Notes: generated from the sequence alone by a model not told the origin. Counted from the first letter of the stretch, positions 10,501 to 19,675 are shown. The stretch is 64,000 nucleotides of DNA from Citrobacter amalonaticus (GCF_018323885.1 NZ_AP024585.1:3410001-3474000); one strand, 5' to 3'. Program-made: numbers and translations.

Positions 10501-12536
10501 TCGCTTTCCAGCCAGTCCCAGTAGTAGTCGCGACGCTCACGAATCAAACGCACCTGTAACCCGGAGACCGCTTTCTTCTCTCCCTGGGCATCGACATAGA
10601 CAATGTCAAAAGCGGCGTTGCTGTCTTCATCAACAATCGGCTGATTCACCGTAGTATCGGTGCGGTAGTCATATACCGCTTTAACGGCAAATTGCGGGCG
10701 GATACCCGGTAATGTGTCTGCCGGCCAGATCGCCTGCTCAGCGCGACGCGTAACAGGACGACCACCGGACTCCAGCAGGCTGGCCTGCAATATCACCTGC
10801 AACGGTGAGTGGGTCTCACGCCACTCGCTATTGGTGCTGATGTCACCACGCCCGGTTTCATCCAGCGTCAGTTGGACTTCATCGAGACTGCGCGACAGGT
10901 TCTCCTCGGCAATATTGCCAAACTGGAAGCCGGGCAGTGACGGCACGGCATCACGCAGTGGGCGCAGGTACAGCTGCCCTTGCAGCGCATTGCCATTCGC
11001 CGGGGCGCCGTAGAGGTAGTAGCCCACTACCGAGAACGTCACCTTATCAGACGGCGACAAAGGCGTTTCCTGACTGGTGAGATTTAACGCCATTCGCTCT
11101 GGCATGAAATCTTCAACGTGGAAATCCCACATCTGGCTTTGGTTATCGCCCGTGTTGGCGCGAATGTGCCACATTCCGGTTGGCGCACCGCTGTCCAGCG
11201 GATAAGTAAAGTGATACAACCCGTTATCCGGTTGACTGACGACAGTACGAATCACCTGGCCGTCCGGTTTAACGACCTCCAGCTTCACTGGCTGATCGGG
11301 CAGCGTCTTGCCGTCGCTGTCACGCAGCAGACCGTTGAGGATCACCGTCTCGCCAGGACGGTAGAGATCGCGCGGGCCAAACATAAAGAACTGTTTGCTG
11401 TAGCCGGGATCCCCCGCGATGTCGAACTCTGCTAAATCCAGCGCCGGGAGTTTCAGATCCAGCAGCGTGGTTTGCCCCTCTTTACGCGCCAGCAACAGCG
11501 CGGCATTCTGGTGATTTTCAAGCTGTACATGGCCTTTCGCATCGCTGGTCGCTTTCGCCAGGGTCTGTCCTTTTTCATCCAGCAAAGCGACATCTACCCC
11601 CTGCTGCGCGGCACCATTCTCCAGACTTTGCGTAAACACATCGAGCCGGTTCTGATAGCGATGTGCCGATACGCCGACGTCGCTGAGCGTGAACAACGTT
11701 GCGGCGTTGCTGTACTCGTACTGCCCGGCTTTGGTCATCACCGCAACGTAGACACCGGCCTGCTGCAACGGCTTAATCTCGCTCAGCGGCAGAAGAAGTT
11801 TTTCGCGGGTGTTACGCGCAGGATTGAGATCAAAGCGACCGGTATAGACCAAATCCGCCATTTTCAGCAGATTGTCGGACTCCCAGTTGGACATCGAATT
11901 CCGGTACTCCCACTGACTGACAAAGGCCGCCAGCGATTCAGGTTTCACGCGGAAAAAGTTAACGTCTACGTTGTTCACGTTGAGCGCCATCACGGGCAGC
12001 CCTTCCACCACTTTCCCCGGCAGCAGTGAACCACGGCTGGCAAAACCCACGCTGGGTTGAATATCACGCGTGGTGAGGCTTTTCTCATAGTTGATTTCGA
12101 AGGTCGCGTTGTTCAGCGCCCTGAGATCGCGCTCAATGGTCACCAGCAGGTCACGATTCGGTTCCAGGTGGCGTAAACGCAGCTCTTTCAGATTCGGCGA
12201 CAGTTCCCATGCGCCATCGACTTTGCCGCTTTTTTTATCCACCACGTGGACGAGACGGGCAAAATCCTGTTCAGGATCTAACGGGATGGAAAAGGTCAAC
12301 ACCAGCGTCGATGCACCGTCCAGTTGCACCTCTGAGACATCCAGCAGCGTCAGCGCTTTGCCCTCGCTTTCTCGGGCCAGTTTCTGCAACTGCGCGGTAT
12401 CTTTTTCTGCTTTCTTTTCCGCCGCGGGTTGTGCGGCGGGAGCGTCGTTTTTTGCCGCTATCGGAGCTTTATCGTTGTTGTCGCACCCAGCCAGCGCCAG
12501 CATGAGCATGCAGGCGACTACGCGTATGTGTTTCAT
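7593..12536 (-). CDS. yfhM: Bacterial alpha-2-macroglobulin, thioester lipoprotein
   Basis: Very large (1647 residues) periplasmic protease trap anchored to the inner membrane. The N-terminus MKHIRVVACMLMLALAGC is a lipoprotein signal with lipobox LAGC (Cys18), followed by DNN; the Asp at +2 suggests retention in the inner membrane. A run of macroglobulin-like beta domains fills the first 1100 residues. The reactive thioester CLEQ appears in YPYGCLEQTTSG at about residue 1180, inside an alpha-helical toroid domain, so this is the thioester-bearing type found beside pbpC. Length matches the E. coli protein within a few residues and no frameshift is seen. Confidence 0.96.
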   Translation of the reverse strand: MKHIRVVACMLMLALAGCDNNDKAPIAAKNDAPAAQPAAEKKAEKDTAQLQKLARESEGKALTLLDVSEVQLDGASTLVLTFSIPLDPEQDFARLVHVVDKKSGKVDGAWELSPNLKELRLRHLEPNRDLLVTIERDLRALNNATFEINYEKSLTTRDIQPSVGFASRGSLLPGKVVEGLPVMALNVNNVDVNFFRVKPESLAAFVSQWEYRNSMSNWESDNLLKMADLVYTGRFDLNPARNTREKLLLPLSEIKPLQQAGVYVAVMTKAGQYEYSNAATLFTLSDVGVSAHRYQNRLDVFTQSLENGAAQQGVDVALLDEKGQTLAKATSDAKGHVQLENHQNAALLLARKEGQTTLLDLKLPALDLAEFDIAGDPGYSKQFFMFGPRDLYRPGETVILNGLLRDSDGKTLPDQPVKLEVVKPDGQVIRTVVSQPDNGLYHFTYPLDSGAPTGMWHIRANTGDNQSQMWDFHVEDFMPERMALNLTSQETPLSPSDKVTFSVVGYYLYGAPANGNALQGQLYLRPLRDAVPSLPGFQFGNIAEENLSRSLDEVQLTLDETGRGDISTNSEWRETHSPLQVILQASLLESGGRPVTRRAEQAIWPADTLPGIRPQFAVKAVYDYRTDTTVNQPIVDEDSNAAFDIVYVDAQGEKKAVSGLQVRLIRERRDYYWDWLESEGWQSRFDQKDLVEGEQTLDLKADETGKVTFPVEWGAYRLEVKAPNDAISSVRFWAGYSWQDNSDGSGAARPDRVTLKLDKPAYRPGDTMKLHIAAPAAGKGYAMVESSEGPLWWQEIDVPAQGLDLSIPVDKSWNRHDLYLSTLVVRPGDKSRSATPKRAVGLLHLPLGDENRRLELALESPAKMRPNQPLTVKIKASSKNGETPKQVNVLVSAVDSGVLNITDYVTPDPWQAFFGQKRYGADIYDIYGQVIEGQGRLAALRFGGDGDELKRGGKPPVNHVNIVAQQAQPVTLNEQGEGSVTLPIGDFNGELRVMAQAWTADDFGSNESKTIVAAPVIAELNMPRFMAGGDTSRLVLDVTNLTDRPQSLNVTLAASGLIELVSDQPAQVNLEPGVRTTLFVPVRAKEGFGDGELQATLSGLNVPGEDIGPQQKQWKIGVRPAFPAQTVNNGVMLQPGESWTLPEEGVMNFSPVTVQGQLLFSGKPPLNLARYIRELKAYPYGCLEQTTSGLFPSLYTNAAQLQALGIAGDTDEKRRAAIETGIARLLQMQRDNGGFALWDKNGPEEYWLTAYAMDFLVRAGEQGYSVPAVGINQGNARLLRYLQDPGMMSIRYSSDTQASKFAVQAYAALVLARQQKAPLGALREIWERRSQAASGLPLLQLGIALKTMGDAKRSDDAVALALSTPRHDERQWLADYGSPLRDNALMLALLEENNLKPDVQNSLLNTLSEQAFSQRWLSTQENNALFLAARSLQDLPGTWQAKTSLAEQPLTGDKAQTRNLDADQLAALQVTNNGAQPMWLRLDVSGYPQSAPAPASNVLQIERHILGSDGQSKSLDSLRSGELVLVWLEVKASQDVPDALVVDLLPAGLELENQNLANGSASLQDSGSEVQNLLNQMQQADIQHVEFRDDRFVAAVAVNSGQPVTLVYLARAVTPGTYQVPMPMVESMYVPQWRATGVAGDILIVKP

Positions 12537-12744
12537 TTTTCATCCCTGGCCAGTATGGCCCGTTAGCAACGTAGAATCGTTATTATGCGTGAGATTTCAC
12601 TTTGTGTAAGTCTCTTTCCCCTCCCATCTTGTCTGAATTTAATTAAGAAATGTGGGATCACCGGACAAATCAGCCTCTTTTACTTGTCCCCTGTCGGCAA
12701 AGGCCTGACAATTTACCGGACACCTGATAAACATGGAGATCCCC

Positions 12745-13596
12745 ATGACTACCGCCTTTTTTGTCGCCGCCGACTGGCTTGCCGAGCATATTGACGATCC
12801 GCAGATTCAAATTATCGACGCCCGCATGGCGCCGCCAGGACAGGAAGACCGCGACGTTGCGCAAGAGTATCGCTCGGGACATATCCCGGGTGCGGTGTTT
12901 TTCGATATCGAAGCGCTCTCCGACCACACTTCACCTCTGCCGCATATGATGCCACGCCCGGAAAGCTTCGCCGTGGCGATGCGTGAACTGGGGGTACATC
13001 AGGATAAACATCTGATCGTGTATGACGAGGGTAGTCTGTTCTCCGCCCCGCGCGCGTGGTGGATGCTGCGCACCTTTGGCGTGGAGAACGTGTCCATTCT
13101 GGGTGGTGGTCTGGCGGGCTGGCAACGTGATGAGTTGCCGCTACAGGAAGGTAACGTCGAACTCCCGGAAGGTGAGTTTGATGCAGCATTTACCTCTGAA
13201 GCCGTCGTGCGCGTCACCGACGTCCTGCTCGCCAGCCATGAGAAAAGCGCACAGATTGTCGATGCCCGCCCGGCAGCACGTTTTAATGCTGAAGTCGACG
13301 AGCCGCGTCCAGGTCTCAGACGCGGTCATATACCCGGCGCCTTAAACGTGCCGTGGACAGAACTGGTTCAGGAAGGCGAATTGAAAACAACCGACGAACT
13401 GGATGCCATCTTCTTTCGCCACGGCGTCAGTTTTGATCGTCCGATTATCGCCAGTTGTGGTTCTGGCGTGACGGCAGCCGTCGTCGTGCTGGCGCTTGCG
13501 ACGCTGGACGTGCCAGACGTCACGTTGTACGACGGCGCGTGGAGTGAATGGGGATCGCGTACCGATTTACCGGTAGAACCGGCTGACGCTAAATAA
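12745..13596 (+). CDS. sseA: 3-mercaptopyruvate sulfurtransferase, tandem rhodanese
   Basis: Cytoplasmic sulfurtransferase of 283 residues that moves sulfur from 3-mercaptopyruvate to thiol acceptors or cyanide. Two rhodanese domains are visible: an inactive N-terminal one (about 5-130) and a catalytic C-terminal one with the loop SCGSGVTA (active Cys near residue 238). That CGSGVT loop marks mercaptopyruvate rather than thiosulfate specificity. The ATG at 12745 is chosen over the one at 12733 because GGAG lies 7 bases before it and the resulting N-terminus MTTAFFVAADWL matches the family. It is divergent from yfhM and ends in a strong terminator. Confidence 0.97.
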   Translation: MTTAFFVAADWLAEHIDDPQIQIIDARMAPPGQEDRDVAQEYRSGHIPGAVFFDIEALSDHTSPLPHMMPRPESFAVAMRELGVHQDKHLIVYDEGSLFSAPRAWWMLRTFGVENVSILGGGLAGWQRDELPLQEGNVELPEGEFDAAFTSEAVVRVTDVLLASHEKSAQIVDARPAARFNAEVDEPRPGLRRGHIPGALNVPWTELVQEGELKTTDELDAIFFRHGVSFDRPIIASCGSGVTAAVVVLALATLDVPDVTLYDGAWSEWGSRTDLPVEPADAK

Positions 13597-13624
13597 ATTC
13601 TGATTTCTTAGTCAGCTTCGCCCA

Positions 13625-13662
13625 CAAAAAAACCGCTCAAACATTTGAGCGGTTTTTTTGTG
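13625..13662 (+). terminator. Rho-independent terminator of sseA
   Basis: AAAAAACCGCTCAAA and TTTGAGCGGTTTTTT form a near-perfect hairpin with an A-tract before and a T-tract after, 30 bases past the sseA stop. The A and T tracts would let it work on both strands. Confidence 0.9.
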
Positions 13663-13951
13663 CTGGTCCGGTTCGCGGCCTTTCCAGCTGGCTGTGTTGC
13701 CATAGCAATGCAGGCATGCCGTAGTGGGGTAATACTCTCTTTTAAGGAAGATAATGTCAAGTTAGTTAGCCAGGAAACTATTAGGAAGTTGATGTATCAT
13801 TCTTCTCGGCCCTTTTCGCCGCCTCGCAAGCGGGCACTGGCTTCAGAAAAGGATGTCCCTTGGCCGTTAGCGCAGGCATGTCGTAGTGCTTGCTGTCACG
13901 GCATTATCGCCAGTGTTGCTGTCGTGAAGCGGTCTTTGCATGGACCGCACA

Positions 13952-14068
13952 ATGAAGATACGGAACGTCTGTATCGTGCTTCTTGTTTCTGGTGTGTTGT
14001 GCCTTCACGCAGACCAGAGTTACCCCAGTAATTCTGTTCTCGTAAAGACCAGCGACCAGGGCAGGTAA
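13952..14068 (+). CDS. 38-residue hydrophobic ORF inside RyfA (hypothetical)
   Basis: An uninterrupted ATG-to-TAA ORF lies in the 3' half of the RyfA region and stops just before its terminator. The peptide begins MKIRNVCIVLLVSGVLCLHA: two positive residues, a hydrophobic core of about 12 residues, then SGVLCLHA, which reads like a signal peptide, lipoprotein signal or short membrane peptide. The tail is polar and Ser-rich (DQSYPSNSVLVKTSDQGR). No good Shine-Dalgarno is visible (TGGACCGC precedes it), so translation may depend on RNA structure. I do not recognise the peptide. It could be a toxin-like small membrane protein or an accident of the RNA sequence. Confidence 0.4.
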   Translation: MKIRNVCIVLLVSGVLCLHADQSYPSNSVLVKTSDQGR

Positions 14069-14073
14069 ACGAG

Positions 14074-14101
14074 GATGCCGCCTTTCGGGGCGGCTTTCCT
14101 T
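14074..14101 (+). terminator. Terminator of RyfA
   Basis: GCCGCC (14077-14082) pairs with GGCGGC after a TTTCGG loop, followed by TTTCCTT. It ends four bases before the sseB stop codon on the other strand. Confidence 0.8.
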
Positions 14102-14104
14102 CAC

Positions 14105-14881
14105 TTAAATAATTCGGTTCTGTTTGAAATCACGCAGGAACCCGCCCCAGCGGCGTTCGTAGAACGGCGCGATGTGTTCGGTGATAAAGTGGCTGATCCC
14201 TTTCTCCCCTTTTTTCACCTGACAGATATCGATCGGTTCATCGCCCGGTAGCGTATCAGTTGCCACACTGCCCGCAGCCTGAATAATCGCCTCAATATCG
14301 CCATCGGCCTCAATACCAATCAGCAGATTTGCCTCAGCGTCCGCGCGCTCTTTAATTGAGCAGAGAAACGCACGCTTCACCGGCTTGATGGTCTTAAACA
14401 GCGTCGTGAGCGAATCGATCATCTGTGCTGGTGGTTCGGCCACTTCGGAGAGAATCAGCGATTCCCCACCTTCCAGCATTTCCTGCGTGCTCAGCGGATT
14501 GCCCTCTTCCCCCATCAGCAGGCTGATTTCGTGAGGCATAAACTCTTTACCAGTCGGCAATTTGGCGTTGAGGAACAGCGTTTCGCCGAGCGTCATTTCA
14601 AACAGCGTCCGTACTGGCATCACCACAAACGCCTGCTCATCTTCGACGGCCTGCTGCAACGCTTCCAGCGAGGTGAAAAAGGGGATAACGGTGGTGCCAT
14701 CTTCTTTTTCCCAATGCTGAAGATCGAGCGCGCTGTCTTCGACAATCGCTTCGCCGTCTGCCGCAGTACCAGGTACCCAGACAGTGGATTCCAACAGGGT
14801 GCGGAAAAATGCCGGACGGTGTGCGGGTTCAGTCGCCGCCTGCTCCAGCAGGGTTTCTAATTCATTTTTTGTTTCAGACAT
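14105..14881 (-). CDS. sseB: Enhanced serine sensitivity protein SseB
   Basis: Cytoplasmic protein of 258 residues, named because overexpression makes E. coli serine-sensitive; its biochemical role is unknown. The layout is the family's: an SseB N-terminal domain (about 10-125, with PVRTLFEMTLGETLFLNAK) and a C-terminal SseB domain ending ERRWGGFLRDFKQNRII. The longer upstream reading would add 56 residues that match nothing and would cross a REP element, so the start MSETKNELETLLEQA at 14881 is chosen. It is convergent with RyfA and follows pepB on the same strand, with a REP pair between. Confidence 0.95.
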   Translation of the reverse strand: MSETKNELETLLEQAATEPAHRPAFFRTLLESTVWVPGTAADGEAIVEDSALDLQHWEKEDGTTVIPFFTSLEALQQAVEDEQAFVVMPVRTLFEMTLGETLFLNAKLPTGKEFMPHEISLLMGEEGNPLSTQEMLEGGESLILSEVAEPPAQMIDSLTTLFKTIKPVKRAFLCSIKERADAEANLLIGIEADGDIEAIIQAAGSVATDTLPGDEPIDICQVKKGEKGISHFITEHIAPFYERRWGGFLRDFKQNRII

Positions 14882-14906
14882 AGAGATCACAAATAATATA
14901 TGGATT

Positions 14907-14977
14907 GTAGGCCTGATAAGACGTATGACGTCGCCATCAGGCAAAATGCCGGGGAGCGCCTCGCTTACCCGGCCTAC
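14907..14977. repeat. REP pair (BIME) between pepB and sseB
   Basis: Two inverted REP-type palindromes: GTAGGCCTGATAAGACG...CGCCATCAGGC (14907-14942) and GCCGGGGAGCGCC...TTACCCGGCCTAC (14948-14977). Each folds on itself, and the outer GTAGGCC/GGCCTAC ends pair. It is typical enteric intergenic BIME, useful for mRNA 3'-end stabilisation or gyrase binding. Confidence 0.85.
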
Positions 14978-14988
14978 AAAAATACCCT

Positions 14989-16272
14989 TCAGGCAGTCAG
15001 TAGATTCGCGATTGTACGCACGCCCAAACCGGTCGCCCCGGCAGACCACTGCTCAACCGGCGCTTTGCGATAGGTTGCCGAACAGTCGATATGCAGCCAA
15101 CCCTGCTGGTAGTTTTCCACAAAGTGCGACAGGAATCCTGCGGCTGTGCTCGCCCCTGCCGGATACGCCGCGCTGCCGGTATTGTTCAACTCGGCAAAAT
15201 TAGACGGCAACTGGTTACGATGAAATTCCGCCAGCGGCAGACGCCAGAACGCCTCGTTTTCTTCGGCTGCGCTTGCCAGCAGGCGGTTCGCCAGTTGGTC
15301 ATCGAAGCTGAACAGCGCGTGGTAGTCGTTACCCAGCGCGGTTTTCGCGGCTCCGGTCAGCGTCGCAGCATCAATGATCAGCTCTGGCTTCTGCGCGCTG
15401 GCGTCAATCAGGCCATCCGCCAGCACCAGACGCCCTTCCGCGTCGGTATTCATCACTTCGACGTTTTTACCGTTGCGATAGTGGATGATATCGCCCAGCT
15501 TGAACGCGTTACCGCTGATCAGGTTATCCGCACAGCACAGGTACAGTTTCACGCGTTTGTTCAGACCGCGCGTGATCGCAAACGCCAGCGCGCCGGTTAC
15601 CGTTGCGGCACCGCCCATGTCGGACTTCATGGAGTCCATAAAGGCACTCTGCTTGATGCTGTAACCGCCGGAATCAAAGGTGATCCCTTTCCCGACCAGG
15701 CAAGCAAAAACCGGGGCTTCTTTATCTCCTGTCGGGTTGTAGTCGAGCGCCAGCAGGACCGGAGGACGTTCAGAGCCGCGCCCCACAGTATGCAGCCCCA
15801 TATAGTTCTGCTCACGCAGATCTTCGCCTTTGGTAATACGGTAAGAGACGTGATCGCACGCCACGCTGCACAGCAGGTCAACGGCACGCTGCGCCAGTTG
15901 CTCTGGACCCAGCTCTTCCGCCGGTGCGTTAATGGTGTCACGCACCCAGTCAATGATGGTCAGACGGTTATCCAGCTCCTGACGCTGTACGTCGTCCAGC
16001 TCTGGCCATTCCACTTTTCGGCTGCCTTTCGGCCCTTTGTAGCCCTGCCAGAATGACCAGCAGCGGTCTGCATTCCAGCCCTCGCCTGCCAGTTGCACAT
16101 GCTTGATGCCAAGGCCGTCGATTTTACGTGCCGCGCGCTGAATAAGACCCAGGTCATCTTTCCCATTAAGGTGCAGGGCAATACCATCGTTATTGATACT
16201 GTATGTGGCTTTTTCACCCCAGCGTGCGTCAGCAGGTTGTGTGGAAAGCGTAATTTTCATGGCTTCTGTCAT
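14989..16272 (-). CDS. pepB: Peptidase B, leucyl aminopeptidase family M17
   Basis: Broad-specificity cytoplasmic aminopeptidase of 427 residues, a two-metal M17 enzyme. The M17 signature [14 protein letters not shown] is present, as are the metal and substrate residues in [15 protein letters not shown] and [12 protein letters not shown]. The start [10 protein letters not shown] at 16272 is the conserved one; an in-frame ATG seven codons upstream lacks support. It follows iscX by about 50 bases on the same strand and is commonly read through from the isc operon in enterics. Nothing unusual is seen. Confidence 0.97.
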   Translation of the reverse strand: MTEAMKITLSTQPADARWGEKATYSINNDGIALHLNGKDDLGLIQRAARKIDGLGIKHVQLAGEGWNADRCWSFWQGYKGPKGSRKVEWPELDDVQRQELDNRLTIIDWVRDTINAPAEELGPEQLAQRAVDLLCSVACDHVSYRITKGEDLREQNYMGLHTVGRGSERPPVLLALDYNPTGDKEAPVFACLVGKGITFDSGGYSIKQSAFMDSMKSDMGGAATVTGALAFAITRGLNKRVKLYLCCADNLISGNAFKLGDIIHYRNGKNVEVMNTDAEGRLVLADGLIDASAQKPELIIDAATLTGAAKTALGNDYHALFSFDDQLANRLLASAAEENEAFWRLPLAEFHRNQLPSNFAELNNTGSAAYPAGASTAAGFLSHFVENYQQGWLHIDCSATYRKAPVEQWSAGATGLGVRTIANLLTA

Positions 16273-16325
16273 GTTATTTATCCTTATTAGCAAACGGGCC
16301 GCCTCATGGCAGCCCGTTATGTGAC

Positions 16326-16526
16326 TTACTCTGCTTCATCTAACCAGACTAGCAGAATCGCCTCCAGAATTTTTTCATTGGATGCGTCAGGGTCGTCATC
16401 AAATTCCTCAAGATCGCAGATCCACTGATGAAGATCGGTGAAACGAACGGTCTTTGGATCGAGATCGGGGAACGCATCGTACAGCGCTTCACCGATTTCG
16501 CGGCTATCGGTCCACTTCAGTCCCAT
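16326..16526 (-). CDS. iscX: Fe-S assembly protein IscX
   Basis: Small acidic protein of 66 residues that binds IscS and may modulate desulfurase activity or supply iron. It shows the family's [25 protein letters not shown] core and the acidic [12 protein letters not shown] segment. It sits 11 bases after fdx as the distal member of the isc operon. Confidence 0.97.
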   Translation of the reverse strand: MGLKWTDSREIGEALYDAFPDLDPKTVRFTDLHQWICDLEEFDDDPDASNEKILEAILLVWLDEAE

Positions 16527-16537
16527 ACTACCCTCTG

Positions 16538-16873
16538 TTAATGCTCACGAGCATGATTGATTGTGTAACGTGGGATTTCGACTACCAAATCATCCCCGGT
16601 TACGCGAGCCTGACAGCTTAAACGGCTCTCCGGCTCCAGTCCCCAGGCTTTATCCAGCATGTCGTCTTCTTCTTCCGTGCTTTCCGGCAGGGAGTCAAAA
16701 CCTTCACGCACAATGCAGTGGCAGGTCGTACAGGCACAGGATTTTTCGCAGGCGTGCTCAATCTCGATACCGTTGCGCAGCGCAACGTCAAGAATGGTTT
16801 CACCGGTCTTAGCTTCCAGAACTGCACCATCCGGACAGAGATCCTGATGAGGCAAAATAACAATCTTTGGCAT
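16538..16873 (-). CDS. fdx: ISC-type [2Fe-2S] ferredoxin
   Basis: Adrenodoxin-type ferredoxin (111 residues) that supplies electrons during Fe-S cluster assembly. The four cluster ligands are C42, C48, C51 (in [13 protein letters not shown]) and C87 (LSCQARV); C46 is an extra conserved cysteine. Its start lies one base after the hscA stop, so the two are tightly coupled within the isc operon. Confidence 0.98.
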   Translation of the reverse strand: MPKIVILPHQDLCPDGAVLEAKTGETILDVALRNGIEIEHACEKSCACTTCHCIVREGFDSLPESTEEEDDMLDKAWGLEPESRLSCQARVTGDDLVVEIPRYTINHAREH

Positions 16874-16874
16874 A

Positions 16875-18725
16875 TTAAACCTCGTCCACGGAATGGCCTT
16901 TCAGCGCGCTACGGACCGACTGATCCATACGGCGAGCGGCGAATTCCTGGGTTTGTTTGTCTACGTTTTTAATGGCTTGTTCGATAGCGTCAACATCATC
17001 GCCCAGCGCCACTTCGCTCAGGTGCGCGGCGGCATCGTCGATCAATTGACGTTCTGCGGCGCTTAGCAGCGCGGCATCAGCGGTCAGCGCGCCGGTTAAA
17101 CTCTCCAGCACGCGCGCCGCTTCGACTTTCTGCTCTGCCAGCATACGGGCTTTTACGTCCTGCTCGGCAAAGCTCATCGAATCCTGAATCATTGAGGCAA
17201 TTTCGCTGTCGGTCAGACCGTAGGACGGTTTCACCTGAATAGAAGCCTCAACGCCGGTGGATTTTTCCATCGCAGTGACGCTCAGCAGACCGTCAGCATC
17301 CACCTGGAAAGTCACGCGAATATGCGCGCCGCCTGCCGGGAGCGCCGGAATACCACGCAGGGCAAAGCGCGCCAGCGAACGGCAGTCCTGCACCAGTTCA
17401 CGTTCACCCTGCATGACGTGGATAGACATCGCGGTCTGGCCGTCTTTGAAGGTAGTAAAGTCCTGCGCGCGCGCCACCGGAATCGTAGTGTTACGCGGGA
17501 TCACCTTCTCCACCAGGCCGCCCATCGTTTCCAGTCCCAGCGACAGCGGGATCACGTCGAGCAGCAGCATTTCACTGTCGGGTTTATTACCAACCAGAAT
17601 ATCCGCCTGGATTGCCGCGCCAATCGCCACCACTTTATCCGGGTCGATTGACGTCAGCGGCGGGCGACCGAAGAATTCGCCCACACGTTCACGCACCAGC
17701 GGTACGCGCGTGGAACCGCCAACCATCACCACTTCCAGCACCTCTTGCGCCTCAACGCCAGCATCTTTCAGGGCACGACGACAGGCCAGCAGCGTACGCT
17801 TAACCAGCGCGGAAATGAGTTCATTAAACTGTTCGCGGGTAATCTCGCCCTGCCAGCCCGCTACGTTAATCGTGACTGACTCGGTATCGCTGAGCGCGAT
17901 TTTCGCCGCGATGGCGGCATCCAGCAGTTCGCGCTGCACGCGGTTATCGCTGCGATCGGCAATTCCCGCCTGTTCACGGATGTAATCCGCCAGCAGGTGG
18001 TCGAAGTCATCGCCGCCAAGCGCGGAATCCCCGCCTGTCGCCAACACTTCGAACACCCCGCGACTCAGGCGCAGAATAGAAATATCAAACGTTCCGCCAC
18101 CGAGGTCATACACTGCAATGACGCCCTCTTTGCCGGAATCCAGACCGTAGGCAATCGCCGCAGCGGTCGGTTCATTGAGCAGGCGCAGCACATGGAGGCC
18201 CGCCAGGCGTGCGGCATCTTTGGTCCCCTGACGCTGTGCATCGTCAAAGTACGCCGGTACGGTAATCACCACGCCATCCAAATCGCCGGAAAGCGACTCA
18301 GAGGCTCTCGCCGCCAACGCTTTCAGGATATCGGCTGAAACACGGACCGGATTTAGCAAACCCGCCGCCGTTTCAATCATCGGCAAGCCATTTTCACTTG
18401 CCTGGAAACGGTATGGCAGATGCGGGTAGCGAGTCTGAATATCCGCCAGTGAACGTCCCATCATGCGTTTCACTGAACTGATAGTATTGGCGGTATCCAG
18501 CGCGGCATTAGCGCGCGCATCATAGCCGACCGTGTGGCCCTGCGGCTGATAGTGAACGACGGACGGCAGCAGATGACGACCGTCGTGATCGGCCAGCGTT
18601 TCCGCCTGACCGCTACGCACGGTTGCGACCAGAGAGTTGGTGGTCCCGAGATCGATACCCGCAGCCAGACGACGCTGGTGTGGCGCTGCGCTCAGACCAG
18701 GCTCACTAATTTGTAATAAGGCCAT
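16875..18725 (-). CDS. hscA: Fe-S assembly chaperone HscA (Hsp70 family)
   Basis: Specialised Hsp70 of 616 residues that binds the LPPVK loop of IscU and, with HscB, drives cluster transfer by ATP hydrolysis. The ATPase domain shows [12 protein letters not shown] and [14 protein letters not shown], then GGSTRVPLV; the substrate-binding domain follows from about 390. The C-terminus (HSVDEV) lacks the EEVD tail of DnaK, as expected. It begins 15 bases after hscB and abuts fdx. Length and motifs are normal. Confidence 0.98.
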   Translation of the reverse strand: MALLQISEPGLSAAPHQRRLAAGIDLGTTNSLVATVRSGQAETLADHDGRHLLPSVVHYQPQGHTVGYDARANAALDTANTISSVKRMMGRSLADIQTRYPHLPYRFQASENGLPMIETAAGLLNPVRVSADILKALAARASESLSGDLDGVVITVPAYFDDAQRQGTKDAARLAGLHVLRLLNEPTAAAIAYGLDSGKEGVIAVYDLGGGTFDISILRLSRGVFEVLATGGDSALGGDDFDHLLADYIREQAGIADRSDNRVQRELLDAAIAAKIALSDTESVTINVAGWQGEITREQFNELISALVKRTLLACRRALKDAGVEAQEVLEVVMVGGSTRVPLVRERVGEFFGRPPLTSIDPDKVVAIGAAIQADILVGNKPDSEMLLLDVIPLSLGLETMGGLVEKVIPRNTTIPVARAQDFTTFKDGQTAMSIHVMQGERELVQDCRSLARFALRGIPALPAGGAHIRVTFQVDADGLLSVTAMEKSTGVEASIQVKPSYGLTDSEIASMIQDSMSFAEQDVKARMLAEQKVEAARVLESLTGALTADAALLSAAERQLIDDAAAHLSEVALGDDVDAIEQAIKNVDKQTQEFAARRMDQSVRSALKGHSVDEV

Positions 18726-18740
18726 AATTGCTTCCGAAGT

Positions 18741-19256
18741 TTAAAAATCGAGCAGTTTTTCTTCGAGTTGTTCTGCACTGCTTCGCAGTTTATCGAGAAA
18801 ACGCAGTTTACGCACGGTATCGGCCGCGGCGTCCCACGTCTCGCTATCCAGTTGTTCCACCATCAACTGATGGCGGCTATCAAACATCTTTTTCACGCGC
18901 TGAATAAACTGTTCCAGCCGCGCCTCGTCTTTCGTCTGTTCGATCTCATCGAGTTCTTCACGCAGTTCCAGTTGTTCCATCAGGAACGCGGTATCGCGCA
19001 CCGTGTGCTGCTCGTTGCTGAGATCAAAACCGTGTAGCGACAGCAGATATTCTGCGCGCATCAGGGGATGGCGCAGCGTTTGCCAGGCCTGGTTGATAGT
19101 GGCGGATTGCTGGACGGCAGCAAGCTGTTCCGCCTGGGTACCGCTGGCAAATTTATCAGGGTGATACTGGCGTTGCAGATCCTGAAAACGAAGGCTCAGC
19201 GCCTGAATATCGAGCGGATAACGGGCCGGTAAGCCAAAGAGGGTGAAGTAGTCCAT
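18741..19256 (-). CDS. hscB: Fe-S assembly co-chaperone HscB (J-protein)
   Basis: J-domain co-chaperone of 171 residues that recruits IscU to HscA and stimulates its ATPase. The HPD motif is at 32-34 ([10 protein letters not shown]); the C-terminal three-helix domain (about 90-171) is the IscU-binding part. It follows iscA after a 76-base gap that contains a hairpin, and precedes hscA by 15 bases. Confidence 0.98.
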   Translation of the reverse strand: MDYFTLFGLPARYPLDIQALSLRFQDLQRQYHPDKFASGTQAEQLAAVQQSATINQAWQTLRHPLMRAEYLLSLHGFDLSNEQHTVRDTAFLMEQLELREELDEIEQTKDEARLEQFIQRVKKMFDSRHQLMVEQLDSETWDAAADTVRKLRFLDKLRSSAEQLEEKLLDF

Positions 19257-19283
19257 AACATTCTCAGGGGTAGCCTGTTAGAA

Positions 19284-19320
19284 CAAACCCCACACGTAGC
19301 AAGGCCACGGCGGGGTTTTC
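19284..19320 (-). promoter_or_regulatory. Hairpin between iscA and hscB (possible attenuator or processing site)
   Basis: AACCCC (19286-19291) pairs with GGGGTT (19312-19317) around a roughly 20-base loop; on the minus strand it is followed by TTGTTC. It could be a weak terminator that lowers expression of hscBA-fdx relative to iscRSUA, or simply an RNA-processing site. Confidence 0.4.
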
Positions 19321-19332
19321 GGATGACGCGCG

Positions 19333-19656
19333 TTACACGTGGAAGCTTTCGCCGCAACCACACTCGTCTTTCACGTTCGGGTTTGTGAACTTGAACCCTT
19401 CGTTCAGACCTTCTTTCACGAAGTCTAACTGCGTTCCGTCCAGAAATTGCAGGCTTTTTCCGTCGACCACAACCTTAACGCCTTTGTCTTCAAACACGGT
19501 GTCTTCTGCCGCCGGTTCATCAACAAATTCCAGTACATACGCCATACCTGAGCAGCCGGAGGTTCTCACGCCCAGACGCAGGCCAAACCCTTTACCACGG
19601 TTCGCCAGGAAGGTATTTACTCGCGCTGCTGCACTGTCGCTAAGTGTAATCGACAT
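19333..19656 (-). CDS. iscA: A-type Fe-S carrier IscA
   Basis: A-type scaffold/carrier of 107 residues that takes iron or clusters on to apo-proteins such as IspG. The three conserved cysteines are C35 (TSGCSGMAY), C99 and C101 ([11 protein letters not shown]). It lies 19 bases after iscU in the isc operon. Confidence 0.98.
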   Translation of the reverse strand: MSITLSDSAAARVNTFLANRGKGFGLRLGVRTSGCSGMAYVLEFVDEPAAEDTVFEDKGVKVVVDGKSLQFLDGTQLDFVKEGLNEGFKFTNPNVKDECGCGESFHV

Positions 19657-19675
19657 AATAAAACCTCAACTCTTC

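Larger units (their letters stand above)
13800..14103 (+). ncRNA. ryfA: RyfA small RNA (sseA-sseB intergenic)
   Basis: In E. coli the sseA-sseB gap encodes RyfA (PAIR3), roughly 300 nt, on the sseA strand. Here the equivalent gap is non-coding on the large scale and ends in a clear terminator, GCCGCC-TTTCG-GGGCGGC followed by TTTCCTT (about 14074-14101), which runs up to the sseB stop. The 5' end is not marked by a strong promoter; 13800 comes from counting back about 300 nt, and a TATCAT at 13795-13800 would be a possible -10. The RNA contains a 38-codon ORF, listed separately. The terminator and synteny are solid; the 5' end is a guess. Confidence 0.7.

Noticed and set aside
12585..12794. 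69-codon ORF in the yfhM-sseA divergent gap
   Set aside because: It overlaps the sseA start in another frame and has no Shine-Dalgarno; the gap is better read as promoters.
13904..14104. 66-codon minus-strand ORF in the RyfA region
   Set aside because: It is antisense to the RyfA terminator and the small hydrophobic ORF, and its Arg/His-rich sequence looks random.
15091..16056. 321-codon plus-strand ORF opposite pepB
   Set aside because: It is antisense to a conserved M17 peptidase and shows no domain or plausible ribosome site.
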